From Chitinophaga qingshengii (GTDB lineage Bacteria > Bacteroidota > Bacteroidia > Chitinophagales > Chitinophagaceae): DNA of 64,000 nucleotides. Positions 1-8,197 of the stretch are shown here, one piece after another. Where the stretch lies: contig NZ_JACVFC010000001.1 of the NCBI RefSeq assembly GCF_014529935.1, positions 1,798,001-1,862,000 on the forward strand. Direction: 5' to 3'. Under the pieces are notes generated by a model that worked only from the letters and a program-made list of their open reading frames with translations, was not told the origin of the DNA and did no database searches. Position 1 is the first letter of the stretch. The number at the start of each line of letters is the position of its first letter. The position numbers and the translations under genes are program-made.

Positions 1-26
1 ATATAATCGGGCGAAACTACGCGCAT
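1..26 (-). CDS. Possible 5' end of a gene leaving the left edge
   Basis: An ATG read on the minus strand at 26-24 opens eight codons without a stop (MRVVSPDY) before the window ends. A good Bacteroidota -7 box lies about 23 bases upstream on the same strand, which is the only reason to suspect a real start. Eight codons cannot identify a product, and chance is a serious alternative. Confidence 0.22.
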
Positions 27-33
27 GTATATC

Positions 34-56
34 GGTCTTTAAAGACCACAAAGGTA
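34..56 (-). promoter_or_regulatory. Candidate promoter with 14-bp palindrome
   Basis: Read on the minus strand, 56-49 is TACCTTTG, matching the TAnnTTTG -7 element of Bacteroidota. Just downstream, where transcription would start, lies a perfect 14-base palindrome (GGTCTTTAAAGACC, 34-47) that could be an operator. It would drive the gene that leaves the window on the left. The match is visible; activity is inferred. Confidence 0.4.
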
Positions 57-175
57 GGGAGAAGAATAATTTTAGCCGAAGTAAGTAACAAATGTCTCCA
101 AAAAAACGTTTTCCCATGGAGAGACAGAGATAGCTGAATATTTGTATATTTCCTAAATTAATGTAGGTTTGTTTT

Positions 176-625
176 ATGAAGAAATTCCTCTATTTGCTCC
201 TGGCCGTGGGTGTATGCTATGCTTGTAAAAAAGATAAAACTGGCACTAAACCACTGGTATACTTTAAAAGCTATCAGCCGGACAGTATAACCCCAACGAC
301 TGAACTGTTCACACTCACCATGCGGGTAGAGGATGGAGATGGAGATATTGAAGACAGCATCTACTATGCGATATTGAAAGACAGCGAGATACAGCTTAGC
401 AAAGACACCATCTGGGATGGAGCGAAAATGCCTAATATCGGGCAAAACAGGGGTAACAGCGTAAAAGCAGATGTGAGTATCCCCTTTGAGTCCATTAAAT
501 TTGCAGCCGGATATAACTGGGCCCCCAACGATAGCGCCCATTATCTTATTGTAATACGGGACAATGCCGGCAATAAGAGTGATACGGTAGCTACGCCAAA
601 ATTTTCGTTCCGGCGAAACCAATAG
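176..625 (+). CDS. Small predicted lipoprotein, function unknown
   Basis: This 149-residue protein starts with a lysine-bearing N-terminus and a hydrophobic stretch ending in YAC at residues 15-17, followed by KKDK. That fits a lipoprotein signal peptide with Cys17 as the lipidated residue, although the -3 position (Cys14) is unusual. The mature part has an acidic DGDGDIED stretch near residues 54-61 and otherwise looks like a small beta-rich domain. I do not recognise a named family. It is followed at once by a strong hairpin terminator and is therefore probably monocistronic, independent of the carboxylase gene downstream. A cell-envelope role is inferred only from the signal. Confidence 0.8.
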   Translation: MKKFLYLLLAVGVCYACKKDKTGTKPLVYFKSYQPDSITPTTELFTLTMRVEDGDGDIEDSIYYAILKDSEIQLSKDTIWDGAKMPNIGQNRGNSVKADVSIPFESIKFAAGYNWAPNDSAHYLIVIRDNAGNKSDTVATPKFSFRRNQ

Positions 626-656
626 TCTTTCAAATACATTACATTTACAACTACCG

Positions 657-686
657 GGATTCCTTAAAAGGAATCCTTTATTTTTT
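657..686 (+). terminator. Rho-independent terminator
   Basis: An 8-bp perfect stem (657-664 with 669-676) with a 4-base loop is followed by a T-rich run ending in six T (681-686). It lies just after the small lipoprotein gene and before the carboxylase start. Confidence 0.8.
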
Positions 687-715
687 AGTGAAGATTTATC
701 ACTCATTTTCTGCAT

Positions 716-2254
716 ATGAATAAGATCGAGGAATTACAGTCGAAGATTAAAGAAGCCATGTTAGGCGGTGGGGAAGTAAGGATCGCGTCCCAGCATAAAA
801 AAGGTAAACTGACTGCCCGCGAGCGGCTGCAACTGCTGATGGATGAAGGTTCTTTTGAAGAACTGGACATGTTGGTACATAACCGTAACCGTGGTATTAC
901 AACCGATCAGGAACAATTCCCCGGCGACGGCGTGGTAACCGGCTACGGTACCATTAACGGCAGGCTGACCTATGTGTTTTCCCAGGATTTTACCGTTTAT
1001 GGCGGCAGCCTTTCCGAGCCGCATGCCCGTAAAATATGCAAGATCATGGACCTCGCCATGCAGAACGGCGCACCGGTAGTAGGCCTGAACGATAGCGGCG
1101 GCGCCCGTATCCAGGAAGGGGTGGTAAGTCTCGGTGGTTATGCCGATATCTTCTACCGCAATACCCGCGCTTCCGGCGTGATCCCCCAGATATCCGCCAT
1201 CATGGGGCCCTGTGCCGGTGGTGCGGTATACTCCCCTGCTATCACCGATTTTATCATGATGGTGGAAAATACTTCCTACATGTTTGTGACCGGTCCCAAT
1301 GTGGTAAAAACGGTGACCCATGAAGAAGTGACCTCTGAAGAACTGGGCGGCGCCCAAACCCACGCCACCAAAAGCGGCGTAACCCATTTCGCCTGTGCCA
1401 ACGAGGTGGAATGCATCCAGAACATCAAAACATTGCTGAGTTATATTCCGCAGAACTGCGAAGAAACAGCACCGGTATATCCGTACGAACCAGGCAACGA
1501 ACTGCGGGATGCGCTGAATACGCTCATCCCCACCAGTCCCAACCAGCCGTACGACATGAAAGAAGTGATCACGCTGCTGACCGATACAGACAGTTTCTTT
1601 GAAGTTCACAAAGACTTTGCAGACAATATCATCGTGGGCTTTGCCCGCATCGGCGGCCGTAGTATTGGTATTGTGGCCAACCAGCCAGCCGTACTCGCCG
1701 GCGTGCTCGATATCCACGCTTCCGTAAAAGGCGCCCGCTTTACCCGTTTCTGCGACGCCTTCAACGTGCCGCTGCTGGTACTGGTAGATGTACCCGGCTT
1801 CCTCCCCGGTACCGACCAGGAATGGAACGGTATTATCACCAACGGCGCCAAACTGCTGTATGCGCTCTGCGAAGCAACGGTACCCAAAATCACCGTCACC
1901 ACCCGCAAAGCCTATGGCGGCGCCTACTGTGTGATGAACTCCAAACATATCGGCGCCGACCTTAACTATGCGTTCCCTCAGGCAGAGATAGCCGTGATGG
2001 GCGCTAAAGGCGCGGTGGAAATCATCTACAAAAAAGAAATCGATACCGCACCTGATCCGGAAGTGCGCACCAACGAACTGGTGGCCGACTATACCGAGCG
2101 GTTTGCCAACCCTTACCTGGCTGCCGAAAAAGGGTATATCGATGAAGTGATTCTGCCGGAACAGGCCCGCGCCAAACTCATCAAGGGTTTCAAAATGCTG
2201 GAAAATAAAGTGGTGAATATGCCGAGAAAAAAACACGGTAACATACCTTTGTAA
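716..2254 (+). CDS. pccB: Acyl-CoA carboxylase carboxyltransferase (propionyl-CoA carboxylase beta)
   Basis: The protein (512 residues, usual length for the family) is the carboxyltransferase subunit of a biotin-dependent acyl-CoA carboxylase. It moves CO2 from carboxybiotin to propionyl-CoA or a related acyl-CoA in the cytoplasm. Visible signatures are the N-terminal crotonase-fold half with GGARIQEGV and [16 protein letters not shown], and the C-terminal half with [16 protein letters not shown] and [17 protein letters not shown], which build the two acyl-CoA and biotin oxyanion sites. The biotin carboxylase and biotin carrier subunits are not in the window, so they must be encoded elsewhere. 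Propionyl-CoA as the substrate is family inference; a methylmalonyl-CoA decarboxylase or methylcrotonyl-type role is less likely from the length and motifs. Confidence 0.93.
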   Translation: MNKIEELQSKIKEAMLGGGEVRIASQHKKGKLTARERLQLLMDEGSFEELDMLVHNRNRGITTDQEQFPGDGVVTGYGTINGRLTYVFSQDFTVYGGSLSEPHARKICKIMDLAMQNGAPVVGLNDSGGARIQEGVVSLGGYADIFYRNTRASGVIPQISAIMGPCAGGAVYSPAITDFIMMVENTSYMFVTGPNVVKTVTHEEVTSEELGGAQTHATKSGVTHFACANEVECIQNIKTLLSYIPQNCEETAPVYPYEPGNELRDALNTLIPTSPNQPYDMKEVITLLTDTDSFFEVHKDFADNIIVGFARIGGRSIGIVANQPAVLAGVLDIHASVKGARFTRFCDAFNVPLLVLVDVPGFLPGTDQEWNGIITNGAKLLYALCEATVPKITVTTRKAYGGAYCVMNSKHIGADLNYAFPQAEIAVMGAKGAVEIIYKKEIDTAPDPEVRTNELVADYTERFANPYLAAEKGYIDEVILPEQARAKLIKGFKMLENKVVNMPRKKHGNIPL

Positions 2255-2255
2255 T

Positions 2256-2337
2256 CAATTACGAATGCCGAATTACGAATTACGAATGGGAACGTAATCG
2301 TAATCCCACGTAATTCGTAATTCGTAATTCGTAATTG
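2256..2337. repeat. Imperfect inverted repeat of ATTACGAAT units
   Basis: The whole gap between the pccB stop and the next start codon is one long hairpin. The left arm (2256-2291) and right arm (2304-2337) are built of repeated ATTACGAAT / ATTCGTAAT words, with a loop of about 12 bases. The right arm ends one base before the downstream ATG. A TACCTTTG -7-like box lies just before it at 2244-2251, inside the end of pccB. It may act as a processing or attenuation hairpin or be a small repeated element. Confidence 0.8.
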
Positions 2338-2338
2338 A

Positions 2339-3184
2339 ATGTTTAGGTCCATTTTCAATTTCATCCTCTTTACATCGGTATTCATTGCGTTATGCGCCCT
2401 GCTGATGATATGGCAAACCAATGAACTATTGGCCCTGCAATATCCCCAACGCACGTTTTACCTGTTCGTTTTCTTTTCTACTATCTGCAGCTATAACTTT
2501 CACTGGTACCTCACTCCCGGCTCCTATTCTTCTTCAGAAAGATTACAATGGGTGGACCGTTACCGGGACCTGATGCTGATACTTTGCGGGGTTGGACTGG
2601 CCGGCGCACTGTTTTATTTCTGGCCCCTCCGCAGCCATTGGCTGGTGCTCAGCGGCGGCGCTATCCTGACTTTTCTTTACTCCGCCCCCAAAGTACCTTA
2701 CAAACCTTTTACCTGGCTGCGTAAAATCGCGGTCGGTAAAACGCTGTTCCTCACCGGCGTGTGGACCTACGTTACCACCCTGCTGCCGGCGTTTGTAGCC
2801 AACCAGGGACTCTCCTGGCCACTGGTGCTTTTTACATTGCACCGTTTCCTGCTGGTATACGCTATCTGTATCCTGTTCGACTACCGGGACATAGAATCGG
2901 ACAAACGGGAGGGTATCCGCAGTCTCATCACTTACCTGGACTATAAAAGCCTGAACCGGCTGTACTACATTACCCTGTTGTTTTCAGCCCTTGCCGCCGG
3001 ACTGCTGCAACCTTATACCACCATCCCGGTGATCATTACCCTGTTGGTACCCGTGGTGATTACCGGTATGCTCACCCGGAAAGCCCAGCACAATCCGTCC
3101 GACTACCTCTTCTATTTCTCACTGGACGGGCTGATGGCCCTCTCTGCCCTGCTACATCTGATACTGGTATACATCTTCCCTTAA
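2339..3184 (+). CDS. UbiA-like polytopic membrane protein
   Basis: A 281-residue, very hydrophobic protein with about seven to eight predicted membrane spans. The cytosolic loop DYRDIESDKREGI (about residues 180-192) resembles the second aspartate-rich motif of UbiA-superfamily prenyltransferases. The first NDxxDxxxD motif, expected near SYNFHWYLTP (about residue 51), is not recognisable. It is therefore a divergent UbiA-like protein whose prenyl transfer activity cannot be assumed. Homologues of this type are common in Bacteroidota without a defined substrate. The start codon follows a long hairpin by one base and no Shine-Dalgarno is visible; the next in-frame Met is about residue 22, which would remove most of the first membrane span. 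Confidence 0.75.
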   Translation: MFRSIFNFILFTSVFIALCALLMIWQTNELLALQYPQRTFYLFVFFSTICSYNFHWYLTPGSYSSSERLQWVDRYRDLMLILCGVGLAGALFYFWPLRSHWLVLSGGAILTFLYSAPKVPYKPFTWLRKIAVGKTLFLTGVWTYVTTLLPAFVANQGLSWPLVLFTLHRFLLVYAICILFDYRDIESDKREGIRSLITYLDYKSLNRLYYITLLFSALAAGLLQPYTTIPVIITLLVPVVITGMLTRKAQHNPSDYLFYFSLDGLMALSALLHLILVYIFP

Positions 3185-3191
3185 AGAAGCC

Positions 3192-3221
3192 TTTGTCATA
3201 ATGGGTAATTTGCTACATTTG
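3192..3221 (+). promoter_or_regulatory. Bacteroidota-type promoter for the M42 peptidase
   Basis: A TTTG -33 element (3192-3195) and a TACATTTG -7 element (3214-3221) are separated by 18 bases. Transcription should start near 3228, which rules against the in-frame TTG at 3223 as the start codon and supports the ATG at 3247. Confidence 0.6.
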
Positions 3222-3246
3222 TTTGATCGCAAAAAGCTATACTATT

Positions 3247-4347
3247 ATGTCTAAAAAGCAGAAATCCATACTCACGAAGGAATCAATGGCATTCCTTAAA
3301 GACTATCTGAACAATCCCTCTCCTACCGGTTTTGAGAAAGAAGGACAGAAGTTGTGGCTCAAATATCTGACACCCTATATTGATGAACACGAGGTAGACG
3401 CCTACGGCTCCGTAGTGGGAATTATCAATCCTAAAGCACCTTTCAAAGTGGTGATTGAAGCCCATGCGGATGAAATCTCCTGGTTTGTAAACTATATATC
3501 TCCGGAAGGGCTGATCTACGTTATCCGTAATGGTGGCTCCGATCAACAGATTGCACCTTCCAAAAGAGTGAATATCCATACAGAAAAAGGTACCGTAAAA
3601 GCGGTATTTGGCTGGCCGGCTATCCATACGCGCCTGCGCAGCGCCGATGGCAAAGAACCACAACCCAAGGTAGATAACATCTTCCTGGATTGCGGCGCCC
3701 GCTCCCGTAAAGAAGTGGAAGACCTGGGTATCCATGTAGGCTGCGTTTGTACTTTTGAAGATGGTTTCGAGGAACTGAACTACGACTACTTCATCTGCCG
3801 CGCTATCGACAACCGCATCGGTGGTTTTATGATCGCGGAAGTAGCCCGTCTGCTGAAAGAGAAAAAACAACAGTTACCTTTCGGTTTATATATCGTGAAT
3901 GCCGTGCAGGAAGAAGTAGGACTCCGTGGCGCTGAAATGATTGCCAAACGTATCAAACCGGATGTAGCCATCATTACCGACGTAACCCACGATACCACCA
4001 CTCCGATGATCAATAAAAACATCGAAGGGGAAATCAAATGCGGCGCAGGCCCCAGCATCACCTATGGACCTGCTGTACACAATATCCTGCGGGACCTGAT
4101 CATCAAAACCGCTAAGAAAAACGATATCCCGCACCAGCTGCACGCCGTAAGCCGCAGCACCGGTACGGATACCGATGCTTTTGCCTACTCCAATGATGGT
4201 ACGCCTTCCGCACTGATCAGCTTACCGCTGCGCTACATGCATACCACCGTGGAAATGGTGAAACGCGACGATATCGAAAATACCATTCAGCTGATCTACC
4301 AGACTTTGCTGCAGATTACACCGAAAACGAATTTCAAATACCTGTAA
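3247..4347 (+). CDS. M42 family metallopeptidase (glutamyl aminopeptidase type)
   Basis: A 366-residue cytosolic co-catalytic metal aminopeptidase of the M42/M18 clan. Expected metal ligands and catalytic residues are visible: His in EAHADEISW, Asp in RAIDNRIGG, the Glu pair in QEEVGLRGA, Asp in DVTHDTTT and His in RYMHTTVEM. Family members form large tetrahedral oligomers that trim short peptides. I place the start at ATG 3247 (MSKKQKS) rather than the in-frame TTG at 3223 because the promoter just upstream would put the transcription start beyond the TTG. The gene stands alone and ends before a bidirectional terminator. Confidence 0.93.
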   Translation: MSKKQKSILTKESMAFLKDYLNNPSPTGFEKEGQKLWLKYLTPYIDEHEVDAYGSVVGIINPKAPFKVVIEAHADEISWFVNYISPEGLIYVIRNGGSDQQIAPSKRVNIHTEKGTVKAVFGWPAIHTRLRSADGKEPQPKVDNIFLDCGARSRKEVEDLGIHVGCVCTFEDGFEELNYDYFICRAIDNRIGGFMIAEVARLLKEKKQQLPFGLYIVNAVQEEVGLRGAEMIAKRIKPDVAIITDVTHDTTTPMINKNIEGEIKCGAGPSITYGPAVHNILRDLIIKTAKKNDIPHQLHAVSRSTGTDTDAFAYSNDGTPSALISLPLRYMHTTVEMVKRDDIENTIQLIYQTLLQITPKTNFKYL

Positions 4348-4470
4348 GCCCTGGGCTACGATGTTTATCTCTCGTAAAAGATGGAGTTCTTCATTAAAAG
4401 AAAATGAGCAAGATCTTAGCCCTGGGTTCCCAGCGAGCCTCCTGGAGAGATAACCGTTTTTTTCAAAACT

Positions 4471-4513
4471 AAAAAGAAGAAGGCTGACCTATTGGGTCAG
4501 CCTTCTTCTTTTT
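4471..4513. terminator. Bidirectional terminator
   Basis: A perfect 19-bp stem (4471-4489 with 4495-4513) has a 5-base loop. It begins with AAAAA and ends with TTTTT, so it has a U-tract in both directions. It sits between the convergent M42 peptidase gene and the minus-strand lipoprotein gene. Confidence 0.93.
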
Positions 4514-4528
4514 AGCTGTTGTTACAAA

Positions 4529-5296
4529 TCAACGGAAATAATCCCCCGCTGTCCGTACTTTCTCCACCCACATCCCTGAAGAGGGCAACTCCACATACTC
4601 ACTCAATCCCACTTTATTGGCGCCCGGCGCCCAATCATAGGTGTATCCCATGCGTGTCCAGGGGTAGTGGTAATCCGTTGCCGTCACCAGTGGACGGTAA
4701 TACGCAAAAATGATGTAGTTATTAAACCAGGTGGTGTAATCAGCCGACACGCCACTCACCAGCGAGTAACCGGTGGTAGTGGTATTGATAGCCGGATTAC
4801 CTGCCGGACGGTATAACCGGGACGCCTGTACCCACACTTCGGCAATGTGTGTATTGCTTTTAGCGTTCCTGGGAGGTAATCCCAGCAGCTGGCAGATACG
4901 CTGCACGGTATCTGAGCCGGGTTTAAAGTCCTGTCCGATGCGGCTTTTCATTTGTTTGGGAATAAACAGCCAGGCTTCGCCCCAGGTGTTGTTGATAGAA
5001 TCACCTTCCGGATAGCTGCCGGGGAAACGCATGAAAGTGGCCATCAGTACGTAATTCTGGCCGTTAATCGTTTTCCATTGCAGGTTGGGGTTGTCCGGTG
5101 TGATGGGCCACAGCGCGTTCGAGATTTCGCTGCTGTCTGCCACCATGGCGTCTGCCACAGCATGTGCATACAGGGTGTCCAGGTTATACACCGGTGTTGG
5201 TGGTGCCGGATCATCCTTTTTACTACAGGCAGAGAAAAAGAGGGCCGCGAGACAAACGCAAACGAGCAGTTTGCCGTTTAAAAAGGTGTTTTTCAT
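4529..5296 (-). CDS. Predicted lipoprotein, function unknown
   Basis: A 255-residue protein with a clear lipoprotein signal: lysine near the N-terminus, hydrophobic core and lipobox FSAC with Cys24, followed by SKKDDPAPP, a charged and proline-rich tether. The rest is a globular, Trp/Tyr-rich domain with no motif I recognise and no catalytic signature. Similar single-domain lipoproteins of unknown function are frequent in Chitinophagaceae. It is transcribed convergently with the M42 peptidase gene and separated from it by a shared terminator. Its upstream region (5297-5471) is shared with the divergent terpene synthase gene and contains tandem ATATTTGGTTATT words. Confidence 0.82.
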   Translation of the reverse strand: MKNTFLNGKLLVCVCLAALFFSACSKKDDPAPPTPVYNLDTLYAHAVADAMVADSSEISNALWPITPDNPNLQWKTINGQNYVLMATFMRFPGSYPEGDSINNTWGEAWLFIPKQMKSRIGQDFKPGSDTVQRICQLLGLPPRNAKSNTHIAEVWVQASRLYRPAGNPAINTTTTGYSLVSGVSADYTTWFNNYIIFAYYRPLVTATDYHYPWTRMGYTYDWAPGANKVGLSEYVELPSSGMWVEKVRTAGDYFR

Positions 5297-5471
5297 AGCG
5301 ATGGTTTTGCAATAGCGGGTGATGAATATTTGGTTATTCAGATATTTGGTTATTTTCTTTTGAGTGACCGCAAGTAACTATTTTCCAATGAAATAGACAA
5401 CTTTTTCCTACTAAGGGTTTCTTTTGTCACCCGTGGACATTATATTTAGACTACATGAAAACCCTTTAATT

Positions 5472-6398
5472 ATGCAGTCATTATTTTCAGCACTGCAGTA
5501 TCCTTTTCCCTCAAGGATCCATCCAGACCATGTCTTGATTGAAAAAGAGATACCTGCATTTTTAGATGTTTACACTTTCCTTCCGCCTGATGCGCGCAAA
5601 CAATTTGAAGCCGCCAACTTTGGCAGGTTAAGTGCCTTATGGTATCCGGATGTGCCATTTGATATGCTCATCCCCGCCGCCCGCCTGGTTGTATGGATCT
5701 TTGTTTTTGACGACCATTACGGGCCGCTCCCATTACCAGAACTGAAAAAAGCGCATGAACGGCTGATCGCCATTCTCAGGGGTAGCCTTCCCCGGCCGGA
5801 GGAAAACGCAGTGTTTCAGCAGTTTTCGTTGGTACATGAAGAACTGGCCTGTCATATCCGGCCCAACACCTGGATGACGCGTTACATCGAGAGCTGGGAG
5901 TATTTTTTTGAAGGTCAGCAACTCGAAAAACAGTACAGTTATAAGCAGGACCTGGTTTATCCCAGCATTGAGGAATATATGAGCCTCCGGGAAAAAGTAG
6001 GTGGTACTTACCCATACGTCGACATTTTGGAAATCACCTCCGGCTATATACTTCCTGCTCATATTATCACACATCCGGCTATTCAGCGACGGCGCTTTTT
6101 TGTGAGCCGGCTGGCCACCTGGGACAATGACCTGTTATCTTATGACAAAGAAAAACGGGATCACGAGGCGATGAACCTGGTGGCCGTTGTACAGCATGAA
6201 TACAACTGCCCGCTGGAAGATGCCTATCACATTGCGATGGAGATGCGTAACCAACAGGTAGAGGCCTACCTGGACTTACGCATCAACTGGCCGGATTTTG
6301 GGGAACACCATGCCGCGGTGACCGATTATGCCGCCAGGCTGGATTGGTTGATCAGCGGCCATCTGGAGTGGTACCGGGATAATCCCAGGTACCAATAA
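5472..6398 (+). CDS. Class I terpene synthase (cyclase)
   Basis: A 308-residue protein with every hallmark of bacterial class I terpene synthases. The aspartate-rich motif is D80-D81-H-Y-G. The pyrophosphate-sensor Arg173 lies exactly 46 residues before the NSE triad N219-D-x-x-S223-x-x-x-E227, and an Arg-Tyr pair (R306-Y307) lies at the C-terminus. Such enzymes ionise farnesyl (or geranyl/geranylgeranyl) diphosphate with three Mg2+ and cyclise the cation; the product cannot be told from sequence. I chose ATG 5472 (MQSLFSAL) over the in-frame TTG 48 bases upstream. No prenyl-diphosphate synthase, P450 or other tailoring gene is adjacent, so it appears to be an orphan terpene gene relying on the cell's isoprenoid pool. 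Confidence 0.92.
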   Translation: MQSLFSALQYPFPSRIHPDHVLIEKEIPAFLDVYTFLPPDARKQFEAANFGRLSALWYPDVPFDMLIPAARLVVWIFVFDDHYGPLPLPELKKAHERLIAILRGSLPRPEENAVFQQFSLVHEELACHIRPNTWMTRYIESWEYFFEGQQLEKQYSYKQDLVYPSIEEYMSLREKVGGTYPYVDILEITSGYILPAHIITHPAIQRRRFFVSRLATWDNDLLSYDKEKRDHEAMNLVAVVQHEYNCPLEDAYHIAMEMRNQQVEAYLDLRINWPDFGEHHAAVTDYAARLDWLISGHLEWYRDNPRYQ

Positions 6399-6405
6399 AA
6401 ACACA

Positions 6406-6432
6406 GCGGCCCGGAACAGTGTTCCGGGCCGC
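6406..6432. terminator. GC-rich convergent hairpin
   Basis: An 11-12-bp GC-rich stem (6406-6417 with 6421-6432, 3-base loop) lies between the convergent terpene synthase and aroQ genes. There is no long U-tract, so it may be a transcript-end stabiliser rather than a strict intrinsic terminator. Confidence 0.6.
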
Positions 6433-6451
6433 CATTGCAGAAACTATATAT

Positions 6452-6871
6452 TTATGGCTGTACAAAATATTCCACTCCCAGGCGATATCCTTTCATACCC
6501 AGGCCACAGATAGAGCCTACGCATTTAGGCGCGATAAGTGAGGTATGCCGGAATTCTTCCCGGGCGTATACATTGCTGATATGAATCTCAATCACCGGTG
6601 TTTTAATAGCGGCGATGGCATCGCGGATGGCTACCGAAGTATGCGTATAGCCGCCGGCGTTAAGCAGGATACCATCATAGGAAAAGCCTGTCTGGTGGAG
6701 ATAATTAATGATCTCCCCTTCCACATTATGCTGAAAGTAGCTGAATTCCACGTGAGGGAAAGCCTGTTGCAGCTGCTGAAAATATTCCTCGAATGATTCG
6801 TTGCCATAGATACCTGGTTCCCGCTTACCCAGCAGGTTGAGATTAGGCCCGTTGATGATGGCTATCTTCAT
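6452..6871 (-). CDS. aroQ: Type II 3-dehydroquinate dehydratase
   Basis: A 139-residue enzyme of the shikimate pathway that dehydrates 3-dehydroquinate to 3-dehydroshikimate; family members form cytosolic dodecamers. Signatures are INGPNLNLLGKREPGIYG with the catalytic Arg and Tyr in the flexible lid, NAGGYTHTS, EIHISNVYAREEFRH with the catalytic His, and a C-terminal GLGMKGYRLG. The start is the ATG at 6871 (MKIAIINGP). A longer in-frame reading from 6967 overlaps the upstream gene and adds non-conserved residues. It follows ubiX on the same strand after 40 bases and may be co-transcribed with it. Confidence 0.95.
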   Translation of the reverse strand: MKIAIINGPNLNLLGKREPGIYGNESFEEYFQQLQQAFPHVEFSYFQHNVEGEIINYLHQTGFSYDGILLNAGGYTHTSVAIRDAIAAIKTPVIEIHISNVYAREEFRHTSLIAPKCVGSICGLGMKGYRLGVEYFVQP

Positions 6872-6911
6872 AATGTTGACAAAAATAAGTTGATGAACGA
6901 CGAAGATAATA

Positions 6912-7481
6912 TTATTTGTTATCGCTGCCCCAGCGGAAAGTTTGCTGTTCCACGCCGGCCAGGTCAATGATACGGTCTACCACCGTTGCCGCTACATCTT
7001 CAATGGTAGCAGGCAGGCTGTAATAGGATGGTGTAGCCGGACAAATAATCCCCCCGGCCATGGCTACCGCTTCCATGTTGCGGATATGGATCAGGTTATA
7101 GGGGGTTTCCCTTACCACGCAGATCAGCTTACGTCTTTCTTTCAGCACTACGTCCGCCGCCCGGGTGATCAGGTCGTTGGAGATGCCGGTCGCAATACGT
7201 CCCAGGGTGCCCATCGAACAGGGGCAAATAATCATGGTATTAAATCTTCCGGAGCCGGAAGCAAAAGGAGCGTTGAAGTCCTGCTGTGTATAAAAACGGA
7301 AAGGCAACAGGCGGTAATCTTCATTCTTCAGTTCTGTTTGCCAAACGGTTTTGGCATTCTCGGTCATGACAACGGCCACCTCATCGAGCTGATCTGCGGC
7401 GGCATGGAGCTTATTGAGCAACTGCCGTGCGTAGATAGACCCGCTGGCGCCGGTAACTGCTACTACTATACGATGTTTCAT
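6912..7481 (-). CDS. ubiX: UbiX flavin prenyltransferase
   Basis: A 189-residue flavoprotein that joins a dimethylallyl group to FMN to make the prenylated FMN cofactor of UbiD-type decarboxylases. The FMN-binding loop VAVTGASGSIYA is at the N-terminus. The conserved CPCSMGTLGRIATGISNDL segment and the RETPYNLIHIRNM phosphate-binding loop follow, with PATPSYYSLP near the C-terminus. No ubiD gene is in the window, so the partner decarboxylase lies elsewhere. The gene precedes aroQ on the same strand. Confidence 0.94.
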   Translation of the reverse strand: MKHRIVVAVTGASGSIYARQLLNKLHAAADQLDEVAVVMTENAKTVWQTELKNEDYRLLPFRFYTQQDFNAPFASGSGRFNTMIICPCSMGTLGRIATGISNDLITRAADVVLKERRKLICVVRETPYNLIHIRNMEAVAMAGGIICPATPSYYSLPATIEDVAATVVDRIIDLAGVEQQTFRWGSDNK

Positions 7482-7516
7482 GGTGCTATACGCTGATATA
7501 GCACAAAGCTAGTTTA

Positions 7517-7849
7517 TTATCCGTTCAGGTGATCGGCAATCTCATCCATGCTGATACCGGTGTGGCTTTCATCATAGATACAGGCGCCGTTACGGATCAG
7601 CAACACCTGGGGAGATTCGTGCGGTACCCGGTACTGGTGGGCTATTTTACCGGATAAATCGCGGTAGGCCAATAAATCCAGGTAATAAAACGTTAACCCT
7701 TCCGGAACTGCGGCACGTTCCAGCCGGGATTTAGCCATAGAACTGATCGAACACCGCGTGCTGTGTTTAAAAATCACTACCGGCTGCTGCGCAGAGGCTT
7801 CGTTGATTTCGGATAGCTGTTCCTCACTGGTTAACGTTTTCCAATTCAT
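7517..7849 (-). CDS. ytxJ: Monothiol bacilliredoxin (YtxJ/BrxC family)
   Basis: A 110-residue thioredoxin-fold protein with a single active-site cysteine, C33, in HSTRCSISSMAKSRLE. This is the TxCS arrangement of the YtxJ (BrxC) family. These proteins remove bacillithiol from S-bacillithiolated proteins in the cytosol, which implies that the host makes bacillithiol, as many Bacteroidota do. The cis-Pro region appears as HESPQVLLIRNG. It lies 5 bases downstream of a tiny lipoprotein gene on the same strand and probably shares its transcript. Confidence 0.88.
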   Translation of the reverse strand: MNWKTLTSEEQLSEINEASAQQPVVIFKHSTRCSISSMAKSRLERAAVPEGLTFYYLDLLAYRDLSGKIAHQYRVPHESPQVLLIRNGACIYDESHTGISMDEIADHLNG

Positions 7850-7854
7850 AGTTA

Positions 7855-8004
7855 TTAGCTGAGTTTACTGTGCGTCGCTGCCGGAGCTTTGGCCATCCCC
7901 CTCATCGGACATCCTAATTTCTGGTGGCTTGCGCAGGACGTTAAGAAAGCTGCAAAGATACAAACAAGACCGGCGCAGCCCAAAATTCTTACATACGAGT
8001 TCAT
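7855..8004 (-). CDS. Tiny predicted lipoprotein
   Basis: A 49-residue product read from ATG 8004 (MNSYVRIL) has a hydrophobic signal ending in LTSC, a good lipobox. The mature part is only about 24 residues (SHQKLGCPMRGMAKAP and on). Very short lipoproteins with a GCPM-type motif recur in Bacteroidota, in my recollection, without known function. The 5-base spacing to ytxJ supports it being a real gene. An upstream in-frame start at 8037 would add a weaker N-terminus. Confidence 0.55.
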   Translation of the reverse strand: MNSYVRILGCAGLVCIFAAFLTSCASHQKLGCPMRGMAKAPAATHSKLS

Positions 8005-8197
8005 GGGAGAAAATTTAAATGGTAAACGAAATTTCATAGGAATTTATGATAATGACAACTTTTTTAATCGTCTTTTGTAACGTTATTTTGCAAATATAAT
8101 TAATACATTAAAAAAAACAACGATACATGTTAAATTTGGATATTTGAAAAATAGAAAAAATTCTCAATTATCCGGATGGACAACGGTCAAATAAACT

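Noticed and set aside
761..2236. 491-codon open frame on the minus strand
   Set aside because: It is the antisense shadow of pccB, which has clear conserved motifs; the shadow protein is His/Gly/Phe-rich without any domain.
5424..5471. TTG start 48 bases upstream for the terpene synthase
   Set aside because: The added 16 residues have no resemblance to a terpene synthase N-terminus, and the ATG at 5472 gives the usual length.
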